64,000 nucleotides of DNA, taken from DATCHW01 sp963806045. GTDB lineage: Bacteria; Bacteroidota; Ignavibacteria; Tepidaquicellales; Tepidaquicellaceae. Positions 19,826-28,044 of this stretch are shown here, piece by piece. Within the stretch, counting starts at the first letter, position 1. Every line of letters starts with the position of its first letter. The position numbers were made by a program, and so were the translations under genes. The notes beneath the pieces were generated by a model, which was not told the DNA's origin, made no database searches, and worked only from the letters and a program-made list of their open reading frames with translations. The stretch spans positions 62,001 to 126,000 of the forward strand of contig CAWDWP010000005.1 in assembly GCA_963806045.1 (NCBI GenBank), written 5' to 3'.

Positions 19826-21289
19826 TCAAATTACCGGTAATTTATTCATATTATATTTTTTTGCTTCCTCAAGCATTAATGCTTCGATTTCTTTCTTTAT
19901 TCCGGTATCATAAACCGGCTGTTCATATGTGTTGATTAACATTTCAGCTTCTTCGTGAGCGATGTCATATACTTTTTTCGAACCTTCATCTTTCCACCTC
20001 GAATAATTTGCTCTGTTTATAACATTAGACGGAAAATAAATTTCTTTTTTAAGATATTTTCTTGTATGATTTGAAATTAGCAACTGAGATTCCGCAAGGA
20101 GCTCTTCAAAATGCGGAAGTGAAGGGAAATCTTCTTTCGGTTCAATTCCACTGACCAGTCTCAAACACATACCGCATATGTCATTATCAATTACAAGTTT
20201 TTCCAGACTGATGCAATTTTCAAATTCGTGCATTCCGGCTCCTGACATATTATTTATTCCCGACAAAGAGCCAAGCACTGCACCCATCGCAGTCTCCATC
20301 CCCGATTGATAATCAAATTCTTTCGCATCACTTAAAGATATATATGCCTGAGTGGGAACATTAAAGTGTTTTCCAATCTCATTATAGGCGCAGTCTATCA
20401 TCATGGTTTCCACTGCTCCCATCGGTGTTGTTTCATTTCTAACATCAAAAATTGCAGGTGAACCGCCGTAAAGGAACGGAGCTCCCGGATTTATCAACTG
20501 ATGAATGGCTATGCCGCTCAATGTCTCTGCTGTATGTTGAACAAGCGTCCCGACAATTGTGACCGGCGACATAAATCCTGAAAGAGGCATTGAAATGAAC
20601 TCTACGGGAATAGAATATTTTGCACAATCTAATAAATTCTGTGATGTAACATCACTCCACTTCAATGGCGAAGTAGGACATACAGAAAATATAGTCAATG
20701 GTTTTTCTTTTAAATTTTGCTCATTTCCTCTTACTGCAATTTGTATATTTTTCATAACATCAAATGACTCTTTGGAAAAACATCCTGTTACAACCGGTTT
20801 ATGACCATAAAATAAAGAATAAAACAGGCGAATACTGTCAGATATTTCCTGAGGAACATCTGAAGGGACAAATGCCGTACTTTGAGATGCAATATTATTT
20901 AAACTATTGACAAGTTTTACATATTTAATATAATCTTTTGATGTTGGTTTCCGCTGGTCATTTGTTTTATAATTGAGAATGTTTAGTGCAGCCGAGCCGG
21001 GTGTAAAATGAATATTGAAATCCGAGAAATTATTTGTTTCCTTACCTTTAACATCATATAATTTAAAATTTGAAGGTGAAGATTTTAATGCTTTTTCAAT
21101 TATATCTTTTGAAAAAAATACTTTTGAAGAAATTAAATCAACTCGTGCTCCGAAGTCATTTAATAAATCGAGTAACGCCGGATTGTGAATCTCAATTCCG
21201 AGTTTTTCAAGCAGAGTCAGCGCTTCGTCAATTATTTGAGTTATCAGTTCATCTGAAAGAAATTTTAATTTTGGTCTTAGTAATTGCAT
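19826..21289 (-). CDS. MttB-family (non-pyrrolysine) corrinoid methyltransferase
   Basis: 487 aa, COG5598/MTTB family: trimethylamine or quaternary-amine:corrinoid methyltransferase. The N-terminus (LLRPKLKFLSDELITQI ... EIHNPALLDLLNDFGARVD) and the C-terminal GAVLGSLSGINNMSGAGM ... SLEKLVIDNDICGM are characteristic. The reading frame is continuous with no in-frame TAG, so it lacks pyrrolysine. Known non-Pyl members (MtgB, MtcB, MtpB) demethylate glycine betaine, carnitine or proline betaine. The exact substrate here is unknown. It starts 12 bp after an M28 peptidase gene and abuts the reactivation gene, giving a complete methyl-transfer route to homocysteine with the next two genes. Confidence 0.9.
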   Translation of the reverse strand: MQLLRPKLKFLSDELITQIIDEALTLLEKLGIEIHNPALLDLLNDFGARVDLISSKVFFSKDIIEKALKSSPSNFKLYDVKGKETNNFSDFNIHFTPGSAALNILNYKTNDQRKPTSKDYIKYVKLVNSLNNIASQSTAFVPSDVPQEISDSIRLFYSLFYGHKPVVTGCFSKESFDVMKNIQIAVRGNEQNLKEKPLTIFSVCPTSPLKWSDVTSQNLLDCAKYSIPVEFISMPLSGFMSPVTIVGTLVQHTAETLSGIAIHQLINPGAPFLYGGSPAIFDVRNETTPMGAVETMMIDCAYNEIGKHFNVPTQAYISLSDAKEFDYQSGMETAMGAVLGSLSGINNMSGAGMHEFENCISLEKLVIDNDICGMCLRLVSGIEPKEDFPSLPHFEELLAESQLLISNHTRKYLKKEIYFPSNVINRANYSRWKDEGSKKVYDIAHEEAEMLINTYEQPVYDTGIKKEIEALMLEEAKKYNMNKLPVI

Positions 21290-21301
21290 ATTTATAATTA
21301 T

Positions 21302-22678
21302 TTACTTTAATCCGTATTCATCTATTAAATAAACCAGTGATGCAATCGAGGCGCTTCCGAGCTGCATTTCCCTTCGATTTACATTTTCAAAAACATCATT
21401 TGAAGAATGATGATAATCGAAATACCTCTGTGAATCCACATCAAGACCTATCAGGGGAATTTTCTGGTCTTTCAGATACCAGACATCGACTCCGCTTCCG
21501 CCTTTTTCAAGATAATAAATTCCATAAGGTAAAAGAAGAGAATGCCAGCTTTTAATTTTTGTTCTGGCAGTATCATTTGCATCTATTGAAAATCCAAACG
21601 GAGTAAATCCCCCGCCATCGGACTCAATGGCAGCAATATGTTTTTCATTTTTTGCTTTGACTATTTCCGCATATTTTTTTGCACCGCGCTGGTTTATTTC
21701 TTCATCCATAAAAGCGACAAATCTTATTGTATGCCGGGGTTTCATATCCAACGCTTTAATAATTCTAAGCACCTCTATACATTGTGCAATCCCTGTCCCA
21801 TCATCGTGAGCACCTTCACCAATCTCCCATGAATCAGTATGAGCACCAACTAGAATGATTTCATCAGGATATTTACTGCCTCTAATCTCACCTATCACAT
21901 TGTAAGATTTTACTTCGGGATTTTCGTGACAGGTAGTTCTGATAAAAACTTTTAAAGCAGGGTCCACTTTCAAAGAACTGCTTAATAAATCTGCATCTTT
22001 TGTGGAGATTCCAATTGCAGGAATTTTTTTAGTACTGTCTTCATAGCGAACGATACCTGTATGCGGATGTAAATCGTATGCTACTGTTGCCGAACGAACA
22101 ATTACCCCGATTGCTCCGAGCCTTCCTGCTTCTATTGCTCCGCGAACTCTCTGGTCAACTGCACTTCCATAAGCAGAACCCGTGTTAATAAATCTCTGGT
22201 CGGCAGGACGGTTGAAGAATACAATTTTTCCCTCTATATCTTCCCTGCCGAGTTTTTTTAATTCATCAAAACTCATTACTTCTATCACATTTGAGACAAT
22301 ACCTTCTGAACCGGTTCCGACTGAAGTTCCGAGCGCACAGCAGTTCAGGTCAAAATTCCCTACCGTTCCGGAAATTACCGAAGCAATTTCTTTATCTCCC
22401 CTTACCCATTGCCTGACCATACACTCCTGCAGATAAACAGAATCCAGTTTCATATCAGTCAGTAAATTGTAAAGCCAGTTAATTGCTTTTTCCGACTGAG
22501 GTGAGCCGCATATCCTACCTCCGATATTTTTGCATAAATAATTAAGATTATCATATGATATTCTGCTTGTTAATGCTTCACTATAAATAGTTCGTATATT
22601 TACAGAATCGAAATTTTGTGAATATGAGTTAAGAGAAAATATTAAGAAACTAAGAATTAATAGGGGTTTTATCCGCAT
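21302..22678 (-). CDS. Exported M28-family zinc peptidase
   Basis: 458 aa with a signal peptide (MRIKPLLILSFLIFSLNSYSQ). A PA-like insert lies at ~100-240, followed by the M28 catalytic domain. Zinc ligands and catalytic residues are visible in GAHTDSWEIGEGAHDDGTG (His, Asp, Asp), FMDEE (Glu), ESDGGG (Asp) and YHHSSND (His). It resembles periplasmic carboxypeptidase Q/aminopeptidase enzymes that trim peptides. Only 12 bp separate its stop from the MttB-family gene start, so it may head that operon. A functional link (peptide use versus methyl-group supply) is not evident, and the pairing may be chance. Confidence 0.9.
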   Translation of the reverse strand: MRIKPLLILSFLIFSLNSYSQNFDSVNIRTIYSEALTSRISYDNLNYLCKNIGGRICGSPQSEKAINWLYNLLTDMKLDSVYLQECMVRQWVRGDKEIASVISGTVGNFDLNCCALGTSVGTGSEGIVSNVIEVMSFDELKKLGREDIEGKIVFFNRPADQRFINTGSAYGSAVDQRVRGAIEAGRLGAIGVIVRSATVAYDLHPHTGIVRYEDSTKKIPAIGISTKDADLLSSSLKVDPALKVFIRTTCHENPEVKSYNVIGEIRGSKYPDEIILVGAHTDSWEIGEGAHDDGTGIAQCIEVLRIIKALDMKPRHTIRFVAFMDEEINQRGAKKYAEIVKAKNEKHIAAIESDGGGFTPFGFSIDANDTARTKIKSWHSLLLPYGIYYLEKGGSGVDVWYLKDQKIPLIGLDVDSQRYFDYHHSSNDVFENVNRREMQLGSASIASLVYLIDEYGLK

Positions 22679-22888
22679 TTTAGTATATGTTTATAATTTG
22701 TTACAATTTAACATCTGATTTAATAACATTAAACTTATTTAGCAGGAAACTTTTTTATTTCCGGAAAGTTTGAATGCTAATTATATTAAATCAATTTAGA
22801 ATGGGAAAATTTAAATGTCTATTGTTGAACGGAGTGGAATCAATGAAAATGATTTAAAAATAATTCCGTGAATAGTTTTCGGATTTAA

Positions 22889-22929
22889 AAAAACTTACTC
22901 GGATATTTTATGTTATCCGATAAGTTTCT
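22889..22929. terminator. Rho-independent terminator
   Basis: Arms AAACTTACTCGGATA and TATCCGATAAGTTT (nearly perfect) with an A-run on one side and a T-run on the other. It lies 3' of the minus-strand gene ending at 22947. Confidence 0.8.
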
Positions 22930-22946
22930 TTTTTTATGTTGGATTT

Positions 22947-23417
22947 TTATTTGAAATAATATCTTGCTCCGAGTCCGCTGTTGATAGTGAATTCAGTTAA
23001 AGGTGAAAGATCGAGTACAGGAACGACCTCCAGAAATATATCTACGGGTGCAGTACTGAACTGATAGACTAATCCTAATGGGATTCTAACGCCAAGCCTC
23101 GTATCCTTCGAGCCGCCTTCATTTCCGCTAAATTTTATTCTGCCGCCAATACCATAGTAAAACGGTAAACTTCCCGGTCCTGAAGTAATTAAACTATTTG
23201 TATGCAGGAGATAATCTGCGTGAATATGCAATGAACTGGAATTTACAAATGACCAGCCGGCAGCTGCATCTACTGCGGAATTTGATGAAAGCCAGCTTTT
23301 AAATGATAAACCCGTAGGTTCACCAATTATTATTCCGGCTCCAAATCCACTTTTCTGCGATTGCGCAACAGAACAGGAAAAAATTAAAATAATTATTGCA
23401 AAAATAATTTTTTTCAT
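22947..23417 (-). CDS. Small outer-membrane beta-barrel-like protein
   Basis: 156 aa with a signal peptide (MKKIIFAIIILIFSCSVAQSQ). The rest alternates polar and hydrophobic residues in glycine-rich strands (GFGAGIIIGEPTGLSFK, PFYYGIGGRIKF, LGVRIPLGLVYQF) and ends in aromatic YYFK, as eight-stranded outer-membrane barrels do. It resembles the small DUF3996-type proteins, and no enzymatic motif is seen. It is monocistronic with its own terminator. Confidence 0.75.
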   Translation of the reverse strand: MKKIIFAIIILIFSCSVAQSQKSGFGAGIIIGEPTGLSFKSWLSSNSAVDAAAGWSFVNSSSLHIHADYLLHTNSLITSGPGSLPFYYGIGGRIKFSGNEGGSKDTRLGVRIPLGLVYQFSTAPVDIFLEVVPVLDLSPLTEFTINSGLGARYYFK

Positions 23418-23517
23418 CTTTAATAGTTAAATTATTAAATGTAATTATAAAACATAACGTATTATTCAGTGACAATAATAAAAAATCTAAAGCAAAAACA
23501 AAAGGAAAACCGTTTAT

Positions 23518-24084
23518 TCAGATTTCATCGGTGAAATTCCTGATTTCTTTTTCATTAGAAAATTTCTTTTCATTGTATTCTCTCGATTTATTTTTCGGAA
23601 CTGAGAGGCTGACCCATTCTTTTCTTTTCAGAAGCTTTGCCGCAAATATTATCTGACCGACATGATATGCATAATGCGCAAGCTGTCTGTTGAGAGCTTC
23701 CATTACCGTTTGCCCTTCATTTCTTATATAAATTATAGTCAGAAGGTCTTCGGGATTTATTGAATTGAATGCGGTAAAGAAACAGTCCCATCCCTCATTC
23801 CATTTAAACATTAATTCTTCCCGTGATTTAATATCATTTTCAAATTCTGCATCCCTGTCTCTCCATTCTTTTTCTCCATCAGAGGTGAAAAAATGAGTCC
23901 ACCTCGATAACATATTCCCCCATAAATGCTTTATCACAATCGCAATCGAATTTGAATTTTTATTAAATGCTTCGAATAATTGTTCTTCCTCTAACTGTTC
24001 CATTGCCTGTTCACCGAGTTTTTTATAATAACGAAATAATTTTCCTGTGTTTTCCAGATAAACGTTATTTATTTCGATGTCCAT
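23518..24084 (-). CDS. DinB-like protein (DUF1572 type)
   Basis: 188 aa four-helix-bundle protein of the DinB/YfiT superfamily, larger DUF1572 branch. Likely metal-binding histidines are in VIKHLWGN (~53) and RQLAHYAYHVGQIIF (~138-143). Family members are metal-dependent thiol transferases or of unknown role, and the substrate cannot be told here. It leads a minus-strand cluster with two AHSA1-type and three other DinB-type genes. Confidence 0.82.
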   Translation of the reverse strand: MDIEINNVYLENTGKLFRYYKKLGEQAMEQLEEEQLFEAFNKNSNSIAIVIKHLWGNMLSRWTHFFTSDGEKEWRDRDAEFENDIKSREELMFKWNEGWDCFFTAFNSINPEDLLTIIYIRNEGQTVMEALNRQLAHYAYHVGQIIFAAKLLKRKEWVSLSVPKNKSREYNEKKFSNEKEIRNFTDEI

Positions 24085-24115
24085 ATTAAAAGAATTTAAA
24101 TTAATAAATATATTT

Positions 24116-24514
24116 TTATTTTTTATTAAAATATTTTGCCATCGGTTCGAAATAAAATTTAACCCATCCGTCTTTATAGCTTTTTCCCTGGCCGCCGGGG
24201 ATATTCCATTGCTTTAGAGTCAGCTTGCATCCTTTAGCCGTATCGTCCAGAATTATTTCCAGAATAGAATCCTCATCATCTTTGGGAAAATCTGTAGTTC
24301 TCCAGAATTGCAATATTCTTTTACCTTCATCCAGTTCTAAGATTTCACCGCTGATATAGTTATCCCATGCCGTAAAATTACTGCCCGTTTTGTTTTGAAT
24401 TTTTGCTTTACCTCCTGTAAATGCTGAATGTTCCTTGCTTGACAACCAGGCTTTATACAGTTTTGCTGAACTTGCAGAAAAAGATTTTGATATTTGTATT
24501 TGCTCTTTTTTCAT
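24116..24514 (-). CDS. AHSA1/SRPBCC-domain protein
   Basis: ~132 aa single START-like (SRPBCC) domain. Typical features are the N-terminal strand QISKSFSASSAKLYKAWLSS and the final WVKFYFEPMAKYF helix. The frame is open 13 codons further upstream, but the ATG at 24514 is preferred because homologous domains start at this MKKEQIQI-like strand and the upstream residues are low complexity. The domain binds hydrophobic ligands; no specific role is known. Confidence 0.8.
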   Translation of the reverse strand: MKKEQIQISKSFSASSAKLYKAWLSSKEHSAFTGGKAKIQNKTGSNFTAWDNYISGEILELDEGKRILQFWRTTDFPKDDEDSILEIILDDTAKGCKLTLKQWNIPGGQGKSYKDGWVKFYFEPMAKYFNKK

Positions 24515-24584
24515 TTTAATAATTTTTAACTGATTATCATTTTGCTTTGTCATTTATATTCATTATAGTTGTTTAAACCATTTC

Positions 24585-25514
24585 TTATGTATATTCTGTA
24601 ACAGAATTTACAGTTTGTTTAATTCCCTCTTCGTAAGTAGTTGGAGCGAATGCAAATTCTTTTTCAAATTTACTACTGTCAAAGATATAATCTGAATCGC
24701 TCTGATATAACATTTCAAAGCTTTCTCTGATATCACTATTGAATAAACCGGCTAATCGAAGCATCCATTTAGAAAGCACAGTATATTTTAGTTCGACATC
24801 GAATTCTTTCGCGGTTAATTCAATAAATTCTTTACCTGTAGGAGGATTATTTTTTGTAGGAAGATGCCAAACCTGATTGTATGCACTGTCTGTATTTCCA
24901 AGTATAGCCGTGCCTTTACCGGCATCCGGTGTAAAAGTAAATGAATGCTTTACCTTATCATTCACAAGCCATTGTGCTTTCGTACCTTTTTTAATATTCT
25001 CAAGTACCAGCATATTTACCACACTCTTATTATTATGAGGACCATAAAAATCCGCTGCACGCGCAATCAATGCCTTCAGGTTTCCACTTTTGACTTCATC
25101 TAAAATCATTTGAGAGATTTTTGCCCTTAATTCGCCTTTTTTTGAACATGGGTTAACAGCTGTTTGTTCCGTCATGGGTCCATTAACTTTTCCATATAAA
25201 TATACATTGTCAAAAAACACCAATTTCGATTTGTATTTTATGCAAGCATCAATTACATTATTGATAATTACAGGCCATTGCGCCAGCCAAACTTTTATAT
25301 CATATTTCAAACCGACAACTAAATATACAATCTCTGAATCTTTTATCGCATTCAGCACTTGTTCTGGATTCAACAAATCGGCAGAAAATATTTCATCATC
25401 AGGATTTACTATCTTGGGATTGCGGCTAACCAGCCTTATACGGTTTGTATATTGTGCAAGATTTTTAGCAAGTTCAGTACTGATTACACCATTTGAGCCT
25501 AAAATTGTCTGCAT
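24585..25514 (-). CDS. NAD(P)-dependent epimerase/dehydratase-like protein
   Basis: 309 aa extended SDR. The N-terminal strand-loop ILGSNGVIS is a variant of the GxxGxxG dinucleotide motif with Ser at the last position. The active-site pair YLYGK (YxxxK) is near residue 116, and RAADFYGP follows. The N-terminus starts almost directly with the Rossmann strand. It lies inside the DinB/AHSA1 cluster. The substrate is unknown; it is not placed with any sugar-nucleotide genes. Confidence 0.85.
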   Translation of the reverse strand: MQTILGSNGVISTELAKNLAQYTNRIRLVSRNPKIVNPDDEIFSADLLNPEQVLNAIKDSEIVYLVVGLKYDIKVWLAQWPVIINNVIDACIKYKSKLVFFDNVYLYGKVNGPMTEQTAVNPCSKKGELRAKISQMILDEVKSGNLKALIARAADFYGPHNNKSVVNMLVLENIKKGTKAQWLVNDKVKHSFTFTPDAGKGTAILGNTDSAYNQVWHLPTKNNPPTGKEFIELTAKEFDVELKYTVLSKWMLRLAGLFNSDIRESFEMLYQSDSDYIFDSSKFEKEFAFAPTTYEEGIKQTVNSVTEYT

Positions 25515-25625
25515 AAATATAAAATATTAAGTTTAATATTTTTAACAATTATAAGCCCTTAATAATTACAGTTTTATGTTAATATAATGTAATTAATTAT
25601 CTTCCAATATTAGTTATTAGCAGAT

Positions 25626-26057
25626 TTACAAGACGCCAATATTCAGGCTAACGCCAAATTCAAGCCAAGCTTTCAGGCAATAGCAAAAAGCTACCCAGCC
25701 CTGCGTATTCTCAGCAAACGCAGGAATACCAATATTATCATTATTCCAGCCATCTTCCAGAACTTTTATAATCGTAGAAGAATCTGTTACAGATTCAAAT
25801 GTCATTTCGACTTTAGTTTCAATCTTATTACCGAGCCATTTAAAGGAAACAAACTTGTTTTTCTCAATTTTTCCAATGTGTATATCTATTTTAGCATTAT
25901 AATCTGCCCATTCCCAGACGACCGTTTTCCCTTCTTCCATCGGCGCACTTCCGGCTGTAATAAAATATTTTTCCATTTTTTTATTATCAATAACAGCATC
26001 AAAAACATCGCTTACCGGTTTTGCAATTTTAATTTGTGTTTTTATAATCAGGTCCAT
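25626..26057 (-). CDS. AHSA1/SRPBCC-domain protein (second)
   Basis: 143 aa START-like domain (IKTQIKIAKPVSDVFDAVID, VEMTFESV, GWVAFCYCLKAWLEFG). It differs clearly from the copy at 24116, so this is not a recent duplication. It is 34 bp from the downstream DinB gene on the same strand. Ligand unknown. Confidence 0.82.
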   Translation of the reverse strand: MDLIIKTQIKIAKPVSDVFDAVIDNKKMEKYFITAGSAPMEEGKTVVWEWADYNAKIDIHIGKIEKNKFVSFKWLGNKIETKVEMTFESVTDSSTIIKVLEDGWNNDNIGIPAFAENTQGWVAFCYCLKAWLEFGVSLNIGVL

Positions 26058-26091
26058 ATTTTAGTCCTATATTTTAAATTTTAAAATGATT

Positions 26092-26568
26092 TTAAATTTC
26101 ATTCCAATCCCAGATTTCCCATTTCAAGGCATCAGAAAGCGGAAATCCGCTTTTTTTCATTGTGAGTAAAATATTACCCCTGTGGTGAGCTTCATGGGAA
26201 ATATAGTATCCAAGCATCGGGAGCACTCCCCGTTTAAAATTGGAAACTTCAAAGTTATTATGCAGGCAATACCGGAAATACTTTTCCATTACTTCTCCGG
26301 ATTGTCTGAAGGCTTCAATCAGTTTATTTTTAATCGGAATTTCTTCTTTTTCAAACTCAATCAGATTTACCGATATTTTTTTAGCGAATGTTTTCAGCCG
26401 CCAGACTCTCACATTATTTACATGTGCTAATTGTCTTGAAATATTCCTTCCTCCCCGTGTACTGAGGGTGACTTTAAACGCTTCTTCGGGAATATTTTCA
26501 ATCATAAATAAATTGATTCGGTTATGAATATTCCATGTATCTATAATCTGACTTTCGAAATTGCTCAT
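26092..26568 (-). CDS. DinB-family protein, tandem paralogue A
   Basis: 158 aa four-helix DinB fold. The metal-site histidines are visible in RQLAHVNNVRVWRL (~49) and SHEAHHRGNILL (~128-132). It is very similar along its whole length to the gene at 26696 (same length, matching QVIDTWNIHNRINLFMI-type N-terminus and identical GILLTMKKSGFPLSDAL-like C-terminus), so the two arose by tandem duplication. Probable metal-dependent thiol S-transferase or hydrolase; substrate unknown. Confidence 0.85.
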   Translation of the reverse strand: MSNFESQIIDTWNIHNRINLFMIENIPEEAFKVTLSTRGGRNISRQLAHVNNVRVWRLKTFAKKISVNLIEFEKEEIPIKNKLIEAFRQSGEVMEKYFRYCLHNNFEVSNFKRGVLPMLGYYISHEAHHRGNILLTMKKSGFPLSDALKWEIWDWNEI

Positions 26569-26695
26569 AATATTTTCCGGTTTTAGAATATAACCAAAAA
26601 ATTTATTTTATAGTTTACCGCAGAAATTAATTTTGACTAATGAACAATGAATAATAAAAGAGTTAAAATAAAAGTAATTAACTCCGGGAAAAAAA

Positions 26696-27172
26696 TCAAA
26701 TCTTATTCCATTCCCAGATACCTCTTTTCAAAGCATCAGATAGCGGGAATCCGCTTTTTTTCATTGTCAATAAAATATTTCCACGATGATGAGCTTCGTG
26801 GGAGATAAAATATCCAAGCATCGGGAGCACACCTTTTCTATAATTGGATACTTGTGAATTATTATGGATGCAATCGCAAAGATATTTTCCCATAACTTTT
26901 CCTGATTGTTTGAACGCTTCAGTAATTTTCTTTTTATCCGGAGTTTCTCCTTTTCCAAATTCTATCAAAATTACTTGTAGTTTTTTTGCGAATGCTTTCA
27001 ACCGCATAACTCTAACATTGATAACGTGTGCTAACTGTCCGGAAATACTCCTCCCTCCACGACCGTTTGGAGTGGTGTGAAATGCTTCTTCCGGAATATT
27101 TTTAATCATAAATAGATTTATTCGATTATGAATATTCCAGGTATCTATAACTTGACTTTCAATATTTTTCAA
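26696..27172 (-). CDS. DinB-family protein, tandem paralogue B
   Basis: 158 aa, tandem copy of the gene at 26092 with the same histidine pattern (GQLAHVINVRVMRL, SHEAHHRGNILL). Differences are scattered through the protein, and both copies keep all motif histidines, so both look functional. About 125 bp of AT-rich spacer separates the copies. Confidence 0.85.
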   Translation of the reverse strand: MKNIESQVIDTWNIHNRINLFMIKNIPEEAFHTTPNGRGGRSISGQLAHVINVRVMRLKAFAKKLQVILIEFGKGETPDKKKITEAFKQSGKVMGKYLCDCIHNNSQVSNYRKGVLPMLGYFISHEAHHRGNILLTMKKSGFPLSDALKRGIWEWNKI

Positions 27173-27233
27173 AACTATGTCCTTTCTAGAAAGCCAAAAC
27201 AGATATAATACTATATAGTTACCCGGAAAAGGT

Positions 27234-27701
27234 TTATAATTCTTTCAGAACCGTAAGTATATAATCAGTGGAAGGAGGTGTTTGTCCCTGCTGGCGAATA
27301 ATTCTCAATATTTGTGCCCTGTGATGGATACAATGATAATTCAACTGCAGTGAGACTTCGCGGATTTTTGCCGAGTATTTTCTATTGCGGTCCGTCGGCT
27401 GAAAAATAATATCTTTTTCTAATTCGGAATCGTCGATTTTTTCCAGATACTTAATCCATTCATTTACATTTTCACTCCAGAGTTGTTCTAATTGTTCAAG
27501 AGGAAAAACCGGTCCCATCCAGGTTAAAGAAGTGTCTTCAACTTTTTTTGTAATTCTATTCATCCATTTTTGGAGGGAATAAATAAAATGACTGAATAAC
27601 ATAACGGATTCTTCTTTATCGGGCATTTGCATTATTGCTTTAAGCAATTTACGATTTGCCCAATCGTTGTATTTGAAAAAATCAATAAGGTATTGTTTCA
27701 T
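27234..27701 (-). CDS. DinB-family protein
   Basis: 155 aa, a distinct DinB branch from the tandem pair. Motif histidines are in LFSHFIYSLQKW (~38) and LNYHCIHHRAQIL (~123-127), followed by the common RQQGQTPPSTDYI. This branch resembles proteins annotated as damage-inducible or YfiT-like. Last of four DinB-fold genes within 4.2 kb. Confidence 0.85.
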   Translation of the reverse strand: MKQYLIDFFKYNDWANRKLLKAIMQMPDKEESVMLFSHFIYSLQKWMNRITKKVEDTSLTWMGPVFPLEQLEQLWSENVNEWIKYLEKIDDSELEKDIIFQPTDRNRKYSAKIREVSLQLNYHCIHHRAQILRIIRQQGQTPPSTDYILTVLKEL

Positions 27702-27762
27702 AATTTATGGTTGTTTTATTTCATTAATTGCACATGTAAACTGAAAATTGAAGATTGATTTG

Positions 27763-27834
27763 TACCCCGTAGTGGATTCGAACCACTAAAGGCAGAACCG
27801 GAATCTGCTGGTTTATCCATTAGCCTAACGGGGC
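27763..27834 (-). tRNA. tRNA-Arg (anticodon CCG)
   Basis: 72-nt cloverleaf: acceptor GCCCCGT/ACGGGGT (one G-T pair), anticodon stem GCAGA/TCTGC with loop TTCCGGT (anticodon CCG), T-arm AGTGG TTCGAAT CCACT, discriminator A. The D-stem GGCT/AACC has one C-A mismatch. Reads CGG. Confidence 0.9.
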
Positions 27835-27836
27835 AA

Positions 27837-27881
27837 TTCAATTAATAATTAGAATTAATAATTAATAATTAATAATTAAAG
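27837..27881. repeat. AT-rich heptamer-like tandem repeat
   Basis: Repeated AATTAATAATT units directly 5' of tRNA-Arg (minus strand view). Similar TAATTAG/TAATTAT runs occur after genes at 38208-38234 and 47055-47091. Confidence 0.6.
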
Positions 27882-27981
27882 TTAAATATTTGTGACCGTT
27901 ATAAATAATTAATGAATAATAATTAGAAATTCAATATGTAAAACGTATGAAATAAAACATAAGAGTAAAACGTAAAAAGGA

Positions 27982-28007
27982 CACTCCAAATCGGGGGATT
28001 TGGAGTG
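27982..28007. terminator. rpoD: Perfect 11-bp hairpin after rpoD
   Basis: Arms CACTCCAAATC and GATTTGGAGTG with a GGGG loop, 38 bp 3' of the sigma factor gene on the minus strand. The T-tract is weak, but the stem is long and perfect. Confidence 0.7.
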
Positions 28008-28044
28008 AGTTGTTATTAAAATTTAAATTCAGAAGAAAATATGT

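Noticed and set aside
19826..21289. Pyrrolysine-containing trimethylamine methyltransferase
   Set aside because: The frame has no in-frame TAG over its full length, so it belongs to the non-pyrrolysine branch.
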